Shown: positions 14,784 through 26,237 of the stretch, in pieces | Layout of the letters: each line of letters starts with the position of its first letter | Numbering within the stretch: position 1 is the first letter of the stretch | Assembly (NCBI GenBank): GCA_936450465.1 | Contig: OW388292.1 | Location: forward strand, 9,381,756-9,445,755 | DNA from: Gibbula magus | Taxonomy: Eukaryota > Mollusca > Gastropoda > Trochida > Trochidae | Reading direction: 5' to 3' | Length of the DNA stretch: 64,000 bases | Notes under the pieces: model-generated | Seen by the model: the letters and a program-made list of their open reading frames with translations, nothing else | Database searches by the model: none | What the model was told of the DNA's origin: nothing | Translations under genes and position numbers: made by a program

Positions 14784-14930
14784 ATTTGTAACACAGAGTT
14801 GTAAGGACAAAATTCATAACTGTAACTGAGACTTAGTCAGCAGCTGTTACATGGAATGCTATATGATGTTTAGATAATATAAACATTAATTATGCTGATG
14901 TGACATGAGGATGACTGCATCAACACTGAC

Positions 14931-15087
14931 GTATCAAGATACAAGATACACCAGGTAGAAGGATCAAGATTCAAGATACACCAGGTAGAAGTATCAAGAT
15001 ACAAGATACACCAGGTAGAAGTATCAAGATTCAAGATACACCAGGTAAAAGTATCAAGATTCAAGATACACCAGGTAGAAGGATCAA
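14931..15087. repeat. 30-bp tandem repeat (about 5 copies)
   Basis: Five units built from TATCAAGAT, ACAAGATACACCAGG and TAGAAG, with single-base variants (ACAAG/TTCAAG). The unit length is a multiple of 3, which creates a repeated Thr-Trp-Cys-Ile-Leu frame on the minus strand that should not be read as a gene. Confidence 0.9.
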
Positions 15088-15202
15088 ACAATACACGGAG
15101 AAGCCAGCTTCTTTTCCCTAAATTCCCCCAAAATAAAGTTGACATGTCACTCTAAAACAAGAAAGAAACGTCCAATTTTTAAAATTATTTTGTCTTCTAC
15201 AG

Positions 15203-15460
15203 CTGGTGATGGTCACTGTGACAGACACCGAGTCTCCAGGCATGGATGTATCGCAGCTCCAGCTAATGGCAGGCTCTGTTTCAATACCAGGGATTACTTC
15301 CACCGAGATGGGGCTGGGGATCTTGCAGGACCAATGTCCACCAAATATATATGGAAGGGGAGAGATAGGAATGAATATGGTCTGTGAGATGTATGTATAC
15401 AGAAGGGCAGAGTCACAAGCACAGTTTGCTGCCTACGATATGATTTTATGGATTGAGTGA
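15203..15460 (+). CDS. Possible orphan exon, open on both strands (low confidence)
   Basis: A pocket of higher GC than its surroundings. On the plus strand a pyrimidine-rich acceptor ending TTCTACAG at 15202 opens an 85-codon frame (LVMVTVTDTESPGMDVSQ...) that ends at a TGA at 15458, with AATAAA-type motifs about 200-250 bp further on. On the minus strand, the strand of the Ig gene, an acceptor CATCTCACAG at 15382 opens a frame (TIFIPISPLPY..., then GHWSCKIPSPISVEVIPG...) that runs to a weak donor GCT/GTAGAA near 15201. I recognise no domain in either frame and cannot choose between them. The minus frame has two Cys and two Trp but no Ig or FN3 pattern. It may be chance or a relic of a mobile element. 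Confidence 0.18.
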   Translation: MVMVTVTDTESPGMDVSQLQLMAGSVSIPGITSTEMGLGILQDQCPPNIYGRGEIGMNMVCEMYVYRRAESQAQFAAYDMILWIE

Positions 15461-17699
15461 TGACAGTATCAGACATACAGTGAACCAAAAGACCATTTGT
15501 TGTATAATGGAGAGATAATTCAAGTCAGGTTGTTCTGTCAAAATGTTAAATCAAGCTGAGAAGTGATTTCATTTTCAGAAAGGATCTTTCAGAGTTTCCA
15601 AGACTAATTTCGTGTCTATCATTGGGCCGTGTTGCTAAAAAGAACACCATAAACAGTCAATAATAAACAGAAAAGGAAAAAGAATCCAGAATTCATCAAT
15701 AAATAAATAAGAATAAACAAGAAACAAATAAGCAGCAAGTCCTCCCGAGATAATGAGGAAGACAGATGTGCTAACTGCGCACAACACAAGAAAGTGGTAG
15801 GTAGTGTGTACAGTGGAGGTGGGTAGTGGAATACTCTGGCTGTCGTCCAGGTCACTCAATCACAACATCAGGTGTGGAATACACACCTCACAGCATGGAT
15901 AAACCAGGTATAAATCATGTGCGACACCAGATCCATCACAGGGCATCAAACAATAACACCAGATAAGTCAGCATTTCTTGTGTGTGTTCATAACACAGAG
16001 GAAAACAGCTATCTAAAAGTATTCTCTTTCCTTGAAAGAATGTCTAGTGGAATGTCTAGCCTTGAAACCATGCTAGCTGAACAGATTCAAATCATAGTTT
16101 TTGTATCATTTTTTGTTATTTATTGTTTGATGGCTTCAATAAATTCATTCTGTTAACACATTGACAATTCAGTAAACACCACATAAATGTGATGCCCCAA
16201 AATGTTTTTGACCAACTTCTGACCAAATTATCAAAACAGTACCTTTGATTGGCTAATGTGGTCCATGTTATCAGCCAATCAGAGTTACATAACACATACA
16301 TTATGACCGCTACACACTGCATGTATGAAACACCGCCTTTCTCCGTGCTTAGCCTCATACCATGTATGTATTCATTCAGTACCTTGTCAATAACAGCGTC
16401 AGATCACAGAGGTGTGGCTTTCATATCGCTGTCATCACTCAAAAACATTTTCTGTTTGATATTAATGAAAACAATTATGATTCTTATTAATCAAAACAAA
16501 ACATTTGATATCTTTGCACTTTGTGTTCAAAGCAGTCAGCATTTCAGAAACCACAAACTAGCCTATACTGCGTAGATTGCTACAGTGAGTTCAAACATGA
16601 TACCAGCCAATCAGATCAGAACAGGTGCTTGTACACTCGTCCTCTGTTCAACTCCCTCGGTGGCAACACAAGATCTTTAAGTCTGCAGAATCACTTGTAA
16701 AACATCATTAAAATAACATCCAAACCATGTTTAACAAATATAGAGCCTTAATGATCCGACTCTTGCCATTCACTGAAGTTTGCTATCAGACCAGAATTAA
16801 ATATGCACTGAAAACTCAATGGCAGGGTTTCATTCAAGTTAAAACATAGTTTATTTGAAATGTTACAAACTGATTTTTTATTATTCAGGTGTACAGAACT
16901 TGATGGAAAATAAGAATGTTCATTTAGGTTGAACAAGCATACAACTATATGTCTCACAGTTTAGATACATGGAAAATCTGTAATATCACTTTGAGCATAA
17001 AATGCTATCCTCAAGACATGGATCATCTTTTATGTTTTTACTAATATTGAACATAAACACACACTCTTCATATATGAGGCAATAGAACAGCCTGGCAACG
17101 TGACACAGTAGATACTGGACCAATGGTTAACAGATATAGCAGATGTACGGAGACAGACCACCGTATCTCCCCCAGCAGTGCAGCTTCTATTATGTGTTCC
17201 AGCACAGGATACTGCTCCTAAACATCCAGTAATTAACTTGTTTATAGTCTACAGACACATAATAACCTCCCTGAATTGGCCAAACACAACACACCCTGAC
17301 ACAACACCCAGCTCACTGGCACTGACGGTACCACAGAACTGCAAGGTAGATAACTGTCTACTGGAGAAGACAAGACAAGAGAAGGGCGGCACAGTCAGAT
17401 TAAGTATCTACCTTGTAACTAGTGGTTTGTGTAAGAAACAATTTAGGAGAATGTGCTTACGTCCTATACGTAGTGATTCAAGAAGTGATATACATGGAGA
17501 ATGTAATAATCATGGAGAAGAGATAAGATTTAAGCCAACAGTATCTACCTTGATTGTAACTACTGCTCTGTGAAAGTAATAATTTTGGAGAATGTAGTTT
17601 CTTCCTAAAGTAGTAATTTAAGGAAGTGATATACATGGGAACAGACAAGCTTTAAGTCAACAATGTCTATCAAGATACTTACGTAAGTCATAATTATAA
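15461..17699. other. No gene recognised
   Basis: Unique AT-rich sequence. Short frames (for example plus 16249-16575 and plus 17178-17573) show no domain, splice logic or codon pattern that I would trust. Confidence 0.6.
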
Positions 17700-17918
17700 T
17701 AATAACACTTTACTGTCCGCAACACAATGTACATTGGAAGTTCGGTTTATGCATTTTGCACTCGGCAGCCACAGTGCAGCGCCAGTTAAAGCGTTGTTCT
17801 GTCCTTATAATGCTGATGTGTCAAGCAAGGAAATAACAGCTCCTATGTCTTTCGGTATGACGCGACCGGGAATCAAATCCTAGTCTTCCGGGTGAGTCTA
17901 CCAACTGAGCTACATCCC
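17700..17918 (-). mobile_element. tRNA-derived SINE
   Basis: Read on the minus strand from 17918, the head resembles a tRNA: GGGATGTAGCTCAGTTGGTA is an almost canonical A box and GGATTTGATTCCCGG is a B box about 30 bases later. The acceptor stem does not pair properly and the anticodon arm is poor, so this is not a working tRNA gene. The tRNA-like part is about 17855-17918. The downstream body (towards 17700) has no coding frame and its limit is a guess. Confidence 0.6.
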
Positions 17919-20127
17919 TGGTTATGAAAGGTGTGTATAATGAACACTGTCTACATTATTGTGTGGAAGTGATAACCATGGAATAGTTGGAACCTAGAAC
18001 AGCCTACTCATGGTATAGATGGTTTTCAGTAAATGATAATCATGGAAGGTAGTTTACCCATAGACAGACAAGGTGCTTTGTTGCTATAACAGTTTGTGTA
18101 AGTGATACTCACGGAGAAGAAAGAAGATGTAAACTAAAGCATAACCTAGCTTGCTCCCAACAGTGGTGTCACTGTCTCCGTCATCATGGAGAATAAAAGG
18201 GTCTTAGCCTTCAACAGACTTTCCTCCATACAACTTGTGTTTGTGGTTAAGAGTAGAGAGTCTTCCTCATGATTAGTGTCTGCTGTTCACTTACAACAGG
18301 AGTAAGAATAGACCCCTACCCCTTCCCCGCCACCCACTTACATCACAACAGGAGTAAGAATAGACCCCCTTCCCCGAATTCATCCTAGAAACCTCAAACA
18401 CACTTTACATTATTAATAGTATGTTATTATGTCATTATCTTCATTCACCCTTTGAAAACACCATTGAAAAAAAAAGGGTAGAATACCAAATTGGGTGAAA
18501 ATTATTAAAGAGTTATGCTCTGGAAACACTGCCAAAGCCATTGCTGATTGAAATTGAACCTAAAGCTAAACAATGTCTCTTGCATGGTTGATCCTTCCAG
18601 ATTTCTTCACCAACGATTTTAAAAATCAAACTGAGTTTCATTCTTTCGCTGACCAAGAAAGACACCAATAAAGATACCTTCCCCTCAGACAAACTTGAAT
18701 CTTGAATACCATTTTCCTCTCCACTTCTTAACCACTAAGACTTCAACATCCAATTCAAACACAAGACAGATTCTCCAAAACTCAGGTGTTATAATCTCTT
18801 GCAGACTTTGTGATAAGGAATTTGGTTCCTGCCGAAAATATGTCATATTTTTGTGACTCTTATAACAGGATATCAAAGTGAAACATTCCTTTAAAAAAAA
18901 ATGATAAGCTATATCAATTTGATGTATGCTTGAATTTTTATTAAAGTCTTAAATTCTTTCATCGCTGGTAAATCTATTCCTTTGCTAATGCAGGTAAAAA
19001 GTGCGTTTTGTGAAGTCTGTGGACCAATTTCGAAGATTAGGTTAATTTATTAGAAAGCAAAAGGAGGTCACCATTAGAAGAGATAGAGAGAATCGCAGAC
19101 TGAATATCCCTCATGTATTGGACTGAATGAAATGCAAGCTCGCTGCACTGCTGGGGTGATGATAAACACTGTATGGAGTCTCCACTCATATCAAAAAGCG
19201 CACTTTTATCAATATTACACAACCACATGGCCTCATCAGAGATAAAACCTACCAAATGTTCAAGTTATGCCAACTTCAAACCAAACAAATTTTCAATTTT
19301 ATATTGAAAAAAACATTCATAGATTAGCCCAAATTTTTATACCAGTGATAAAGTTTTTAAAAAATAATTTCTAACTTTTTGAATTACTTCAAAAAAATTA
19401 TATAAAAGACATAAATGGTCAATTAAAAAAGATTCCAAACATTTTGAAATACCAATTAATACAACTTGCCTTGTTAGTATTCTGTCAGTATCAAGATGCT
19501 GCAAGTTACTTCTCATTCGACAAACTTTACTAAAACAGTTTGAGAAAAACTTATACAAACACGTTTCAAAACCTTATCAGTCACACGCGCAGCAACATTT
19601 TTAGTCTCCATGCTGACGAGACACATATTAATTAAAACACCAATGTTAATCAATCAATGGGACTCAGCATGCTGTTGAGTACACAACAAAAAAAAGACTT
19701 CCACAAACAAACTTATCTCTTCCATATTTTGGTTGTTTATTTGGGAGATATGTGCTTCGTTAAATATCAGAGTTGGTCATAATTTAAAAGCAAATTAATA
19801 TGGTTTGCGTTTGATACTATCAAAACAAATATTTACAATTTGCCATGTTAGACATCAAAGTATATTTCTGAAATAAAAGTAACAAGATACATAACTGATA
19901 AAATAAATAATTTAGAAACTTACATGGAAATGCTTTATAATGATTAGAAAATGTCCTCAACTTGAAAGAGAAGCATGATAAAGGGAGACAATCTGTGAAA
20001 GAGATTCACTGAAGTGCAGTCATTCAACTGAAACCAAACCCAGGATGTGTCAGTACAAGGCATGTTATGCTCCAGATACAGCGAGCAAACACCGTGCAAT
20101 GATGCACGACTAATAGATCTCTAATCA
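17919..20127. other. No gene recognised; one short duplication
   Basis: AT-rich unique sequence. Near 18288-18380 a block containing ACAACAGGAGTAAGAATAGA and CCCC-rich sequence occurs twice. No exon-like block seen on either strand. Confidence 0.6.
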
Positions 20128-20227
20128 AGGGGTAATGAACACCACAATCTATGGGGTAATGAATACCTCAATCAATGGGGTACTGAACACCTCAATCGAT
20201 GGGGTAATGAACACCTCAATCAATGCT
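20128..20227. repeat. 24-bp tandem repeat (4 copies)
   Basis: Four units of GGGGTAATGAACACCTCAAT plus CAAT, with single-base variation in each unit. Confidence 0.85.
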
Positions 20228-21656
20228 ATAGACCAGACTCGAGGAAGGAACAACCAGCTAGCTACACTTGTGGGACACATTCCTCCATGATGCAGATAAA
20301 CTGGAGTGAGTCACATTTAGCAACTTTTGTATTGTTTATTAAATTTGTTATGAGGGAAACGAGGGGACGTGCTTGGACGGATAACTTACTTGGAGCCGCG
20401 GTGACGACTACAGGGACTGAAAGAGGAGCAATGTATCAACACGTCTCATCCTCTCCGGATCATCTCCAATATACAGTTTGTTGATGAAGTATTTAATCGA
20501 TTAAAAATAAATTCAACATCAATTTTACCCAGATATAGAAATGAATACTTATCTAGCCATACTCAAGGAATGTCACTAGCACTAGAGATTTATAGATTTC
20601 ACCATCACAATTCCTTAACTGTACCTAGCAGATTATCAGTACAGGAAATCGATAACATGCTATAGTACATCACAACCAGCACCAAACCTTCTCATCCTTT
20701 CTATTATAGGCTTTGTACATCTCTTCTGTTTAACACAGTAACCAAGTATGCTAATTAACAACATATCTCAATTACTCTGCGACTTTGTTTATTTAGTTAA
20801 TTGTCCCATCCTTACAGTTTAATTACACATCATTAATTATCAAAACATTGTTAGTGATTTGAATACCAAAAACAATCAGCCAGGCATAAAGGCTTGTCGA
20901 GTGTGAACGAGGGCGAAAGTTCTTGTCGAGTGATTGGTTTGATCATCAGCGTACACCTCGGGTAACGGTTGTCCGGTAGTTTGTTAGACCTTCAACGATT
21001 GGATGAATCAGTTAGCGTCCACCGTCCATCTCGTGTAATGGTCATTACTGCCGCAAGCAATCAGCAAGCAATTTGCTAAGTGTTTTACAAACAATAGAAA
21101 ACTAATGTTATTTCTGCTAACCGATAGCTTATCAATTCCCAACTGAATTCAGCATAGATTCACCCTCTTCAGATATACTCAATTTACTCGGATTAAAATA
21201 GTTTGGCAAATAATTGGTCACTACTGTTACATTGACGGACATTTCACATTTATAACGGTGATCAGAGATGTTCCAATCCTATGGGTGAACTGGGTGTATG
21301 AAGAATCGACTTACAAAAAGGGCCAATTGTTAAATTAGACTCAGGCAAGATAGTTAAAAACTCAATTTTATTCTTAAATTTAATTATGAAATGAGACGCA
21401 AAAATCATTAGATCACAGGTAGTGAATATGACTCAACTAAAGTTCCACTGATGAGACACAGAATTAATCAGGTGCATGTATATGTTTGAAAGTAAAACTT
21501 CTATCCTACTACTTCAAGTTTCTGAAGGCAATTTCATCAAGTGTACGTGGAAGATCTACACCAAGTTTTGGTAACATTTCTGGAGGTGAGGCAGTGCTTG
21601 TACACAGATTCCTATGTTGATACTGTATCTTAGAGATACCACAGAGACATCAAGAG
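20228..21656. other. No gene recognised
   Basis: Unique AT-rich sequence. I saw no repeat or coding block. Confidence 0.55.
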
Positions 21657-21952
21657 GAATAGGGGAGGGGGAGGAGGGGGAGGGAGAGGGGGAGGGGAGA
21701 GGAGGGAGAGGGAGAGGACGGGCGGGGAGAGGAGGGAGGGGATGGGGGGAGAAGGGGAGGGGACAACTTTATTAGGATGGAGGGAGCAATATGAGACATT
21801 TAATTAAGATGGGAGGGAGTGAGTGGGAGAGGAAAGAAGTTGGGTGGGGGACAAAAAGAGAAGTAGGAAGGGGAAAGAATAAAAGAATAAGGGGTGATGG
21901 GGGTGATGGGGTGACGGGGTGACGGGGTGACGGGGTGATGGGTCGATGGAGT
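21657..21952 (+). repeat. Polypurine tract and TGACGGGG microsatellite
   Basis: From 21657 to about 21765 the plus strand is almost pure G and A, with many GGGG runs. A purine-rich stretch follows, and then short GGGGTGA(T/C) repeats at about 21892-21952. Such sequence can form triplex (H-DNA) or G-quadruplex structures; that is a property of the composition, not something shown here. Confidence 0.85.
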
Positions 21953-22429
21953 GATGGAAAGTTAAGAATGTTTTGATGGCATCACAAATGAGAAGACAAA
22001 TAATTTGGGAAAATAACTATAATAAATGCTGTTGTCATTAATAATCAGTGATTTACAACTACTGTTTGGTACAAGGATCCAGAAATCTCAGAACTTTCTT
22101 ACTTCAAGACATATAGGCATGACAATTGGATCAGGTAATAAATTGAGGAGAAAGAAATAGATAGTAAGATATGTCAGATAGACTTCTGCTTGAAGGAACG
22201 ATGTGTCTTGTTTGTTTGTATGTTTGTATTTGACATAACCAGGTTTAATATAGGTACTGGAGCTTTGAAAAACTAGTTTATCAAGATTTCAGCATCCACC
22301 TAAACACCTCTGCTGGCTTGGAATCAAACGTTCCTGTGTCAAAGCCTGATAAATAATCGGTGAGTTGGAGCTTGTCTTATCTACTGCCTCTGCTTCATCA
22401 CAGTGCACTGTATCGGTACTAGGACGGGC

Positions 22430-22660
22430 AGCGGACGGGCGGGCGGGCGGGCGTACAGACACCCTGATAAGTTTATCTTTCTCTTGGAAGTGTGGGGCCA
22501 GCCTTTCAAAGCTTTCTTAGATTAGACACTCTGATAAGTCTTTCTTTCTCTTGGAAGTGTGAGGCCAGCTTTTCAAAGCTTTCTTAGGTTAGACACGCTT
22601 ATAATTCTACCTTAGTCTTGGAAGTGTGGTTCTTATATTTGACATATTCATAAATTGATC
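22430..22660. repeat. GGGC microsatellite followed by a degenerate 67-bp repeat
   Basis: A short (GGGC)n run near 22438-22453 precedes copies of a unit with AGACAC(C/T)CTGATAAG, CTTGGAAGTGTG and CAAAGCTTTCTTAG. Unit starts are at 22457, 22524 and 22591, which gives a 67-bp period. Weaker traces continue to about 22740. Confidence 0.75.
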
Positions 22661-22740
22661 TTTCACTTGGATGTATGGGACCAACCTTCATAAGCTTTCC
22701 TTCATTTACAGGCTTTCAAGTCTATATAGCTCTTGGAAAT

Positions 22741-23906
22741 ACTGTCATCCCTATAAACCTTTCTTAGTTGTTTATGTATATTGTAATCTATAGGAAAGAG
22801 TAGCAAAGGCTGATTTGATGAGCCACTACACATAAAGATCGCGTGAATTGCATTTTTCTCAAGAATGACAGATTATTACTTCTACATACATTGTATATCG
22901 GAATCAATTCAGCATAAAATCGAGACAATATACACTTGCAATTAAATATAAAGACAATTTTAATTTACCCATTTTAACAATACCGCGATTACTGCCACGA
23001 AACGTTTTTGAAAAGAATCATTGAGGCGTGACTGATTAACCACAGACGGCGGGTCGTCTGTGACCTGCTCCGTGGAGCTTCGTTAATTAACTAATGATGA
23101 TTATCACTGCCGCTCGATGAATTTTTGAGGTGTGTTAAATCGCCAAAAACATGTTTATGCAATAATTATGTAATTGTCATCTGTGGAATTACCTAGTTGG
23201 ATATCTAAACATTCGATATGTTTAAAAATTTAAGTTGTTTGATTGAACATTTGTCAATGACAATCAAAATGTTGTGAAATTATGTTGAATTATGACTATC
23301 GCCAATAATGAGATTACTCCAGTGACGTCACAGAAGTCATCGTTTCAGGGGCCACACCCCTGCAGACTTTCATTCTGGTCGCCGGGGCTAAATTAGGCGT
23401 TTTTTTAAAAAGCTGTATATAAGTAATAAGAAATTTAAAATTGAACTATTGTCAAATTGACATCCCGTTTTAATGAATCCGATTTTGACCATATGTCATT
23501 TCTTCTATCCTTTAAGTCTGATCGTACCATAACAAAGGGGAAGTAGTAAACTGAGCTCTGCAGCCTTCTTGTAGACTTGCCTAGGCTCTTTAAAACTAAG
23601 GGATCTTGATGAGAGATGACAGACTACCATGGACACTGCACCTATACCAGACACCTGTTGTTACACTGTCACTACTCATCAACAGAGTGCATGACGGGAC
23701 GTCAGTACAGGACCGGTCTGGTGGGGAGGGACACTGCACCAGTCAGCTGTTGGAGCTGGTGTGTATTGTTACATGATGCTAATGCTAATCAATACAGTGA
23801 AGGTTGGGCTGACAGGATACCGAGTTGCAGACAGGAATGTACAGTGGGTAGGGAGTGGGGGAAGTCATCAGATCAGCCTTCCTGGTGAGACTGGTTAGTG
23901 AACCTG
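22741..23906. other. No gene recognised; one small perfect hairpin
   Basis: Unique sequence. At 23041-23062 CACAGACG and CGTCTGTG form a perfect 8-bp stem around a 6-base loop. The plus frame at 23616-23888 has no recognisable domain. Confidence 0.5.
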
Positions 23907-24160
23907 GACACTGCAGTGGTCCATCACCTGTCACCAGTACATCACACTGATGCATCACATTGACTCTCATCAGTACTGGGGGCGTCCACACGGCACACAG
24001 ATCTGTGGGTGTAGATGTAGGTAGACTAGACACTGCAGTGGACCATCACCTGTCACCAGTACATCACACTGATGCATCACATTGACTCTCATCAGTACTG
24101 GGGGCGTCCACACGGCACACAGATCTGTGGGTGTAGATGTAGGTAGACTAGACACTGCAC
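23907..24160. repeat. 122-bp tandem duplication
   Basis: Two adjacent near-identical copies starting GACACTGCAGTGG at 23907 and 24029, followed by the first bases of a third. Both contain GGGGGCGTCCACACGGCACA. The high identity suggests a recent event. Confidence 0.9.
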
Positions 24161-24998
24161 CCTTACAGCTGTATTCTACAGATAGATGATCTACACATCA
24201 GCTGACTACAAGCACCTGTCACAAGGCTGGGCCAGGGGAAACTGCTTCCTTCATTAGTGACTCTCATCAACTTGATACTGAATTTGCTTACAAGACGAGT
24301 TCTCTCTAAATTTCCTCTGCTGGAATTACATACATCAGAATCCTTTCCTACTTAATGCCATTCAATTCACAAGTATCCACTTGATATTCATAAGTTATTC
24401 TGTGATCGACTACAGAGTGTAGATGTAAGGGCTTTGCATGACTTAATTTGGTATTCTTTTTCTGTTGAGAGAGGATGGCTTTGAGTCCTATAATTCAGCA
24501 TCTTATTAAGGATGTTTGTGCTAAGCAATCTTTGATAGTGTCGGCCAGTGTACCTGTACAGAAGACAGACACTATAAGTGAAAACTTGGCAAGTGGTTTT
24601 CAGATTGATAAGATACATAGTATAACATTATCCAACAGACTTCCCTATTAATTTAAGTGGAAGATGCAAGGCAGATTTCCATGTTTTTATATTTCATCAA
24701 CAACTATTTGATCTTGAAGGTAGAAGAAGAACAACAAGGATCTGTTTACCTAGTTGTTTTTATATCGGAAGACGTGGTAAATGCGAGAGCAGGTACCGAT
24801 CTAATATTGGGTAGAAGAGAGAAGGAACAAAAGCTCTTTCTGACATCTGCCTGGGGAGATAAGATGGGGAGATTGGGATCGTACCAGCAATAAAAACAAT
24901 GTAAGTGAGGCAATGGTGTGGCTTTAGTGTTGGTTTACTAGCAAGAGTGGAGATAGCTCGGAGCTACACAACACCAGGTGCTTTTCTTGTACGGTACA
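24161..24998. other. No gene recognised
   Basis: Unique sequence leading up to the G-rich array. No domain seen in the short frames on either strand. Confidence 0.55.
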
Positions 24999-26237
24999 AC
25001 GGTGGATGAGATGGGGTACAAGGGTGGATGAGATGGGGTACAAGGGTGGATGAGATGAGTACAAGGGTGGATGAGATGAGGTACAAGGGTGGATGAGATG
25101 GGGTACAAGGGTGGATGAGATGGGGTACAAGGGTGGGTGTGATAATGAGGTGGGTACAAGGGTGGATGAAATGGGGTACAAGGGTGGGTGTGATAATGAG
25201 GTGGGTACAAGGGTGGATGAAATGGGGTACAAGGGTGGGTGTGATAATGAGGTGGGTACAAGGGTGGATGAGATTGGGTACAAGGGTGGATGAGATGAGT
25301 ACAAGGGTGGGTGTGATAATGAGGTGGGTACATGGGTGAATGAGATTGGGTACAAGGGTGGATGAGATGAGTACAAGGGTGGGTGTGATAATGAGGTGGG
25401 TACAAGGGTGGATGAGATTGGGTACAAGGGTGGATGAGATGAGTACAAGGGTGGGTGTGATAATGAGGTGGGTACATGGGTGAATGAGATTGGGTACAAG
25501 GGTGGATGAGATGAGTAAAAGGGTGGATGAGATGGGGTACAAGGGTGGATGAGATGGGGTACAAGGGTGGATGAGATGGGGTACAAGGGTGGGTGTGATA
25601 ATGAGGTGGGTACAAGGGTGGATGAAATGGGGTACAAGGGTGGGTGTGATAATGAGGTGGGTACAAGGGTGGATGAAATGGGGTACAAGGGTGGGTGTGA
25701 TAATGAGGTGGGTACAAGGGTGGATGAGATTGGGTACAAGGGTGGATGAGATGAGTACAAGGGTGGGTGTGATAATGAGGTGGGTACATGGGTGAATGAG
25801 ATTGGGTACAAGGGTGGATGAGATGAGTACAAGGGTGGGTGTGATAATGAGGTGGGTACAAGGGTGGATGAGATTGGGTACAAGGGTGGATGAGATGAGT
25901 ACAAGGGTGGGTGTGATAATGAGGTGGGTACAAGGGTGGATGAGATTGGGTACAAGGGTGGATGAGATGAGTACAAGGGTGGGTGTGATAATGAGGTGGG
26001 TACAAGGGTGGATGAGATTGGGTACAAGGGTGGATGAGATGGGGGTAAAAGGGTGGATGAGGTGTGGTACAACAGTGTATGATATGGGGTACAGCTGTGT
26101 ATGATAAGGGGTACTAGGGTGGATGAGATGGAGGTAAAAGGGTGGATGAGATTGGATACAAGGGTGGATGAGATGTGGTACAACAGTGTATGATACAGGG
26201 TACATGGGTGGATGAGATTGGATACAAGGGTGGATGT
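24999..26237 (+). repeat. G-rich minisatellite with a 72-bp higher-order unit
   Basis: Units of GGTACAAGGGTGGATGAGAT alternate with units containing GGGTGGGTGTGATAATGAGG. Three basic units make a 72-bp higher-order repeat (for example 25872 to 25944), and a larger block at about 25093-25293 is repeated 456 bp later. The plus strand is nearly free of C and lacks TTA, CTA and TCA, so all three minus frames stay open for 350-440 codons (Ser/His/Pro/Thr-rich). Simultaneous openness in three frames marks these ORFs as artefacts of composition. Confidence 0.95.

Noticed and set aside
17178..17573. 131-codon plus frame as a gene
   Set aside because: No domain, no splice signals at its limits, and codon usage like the surrounding non-coding DNA.
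17855..17918. Functional tRNA gene
   Set aside because: A and B boxes are present but the acceptor stem and anticodon arm do not pair, so a SINE is the better reading.
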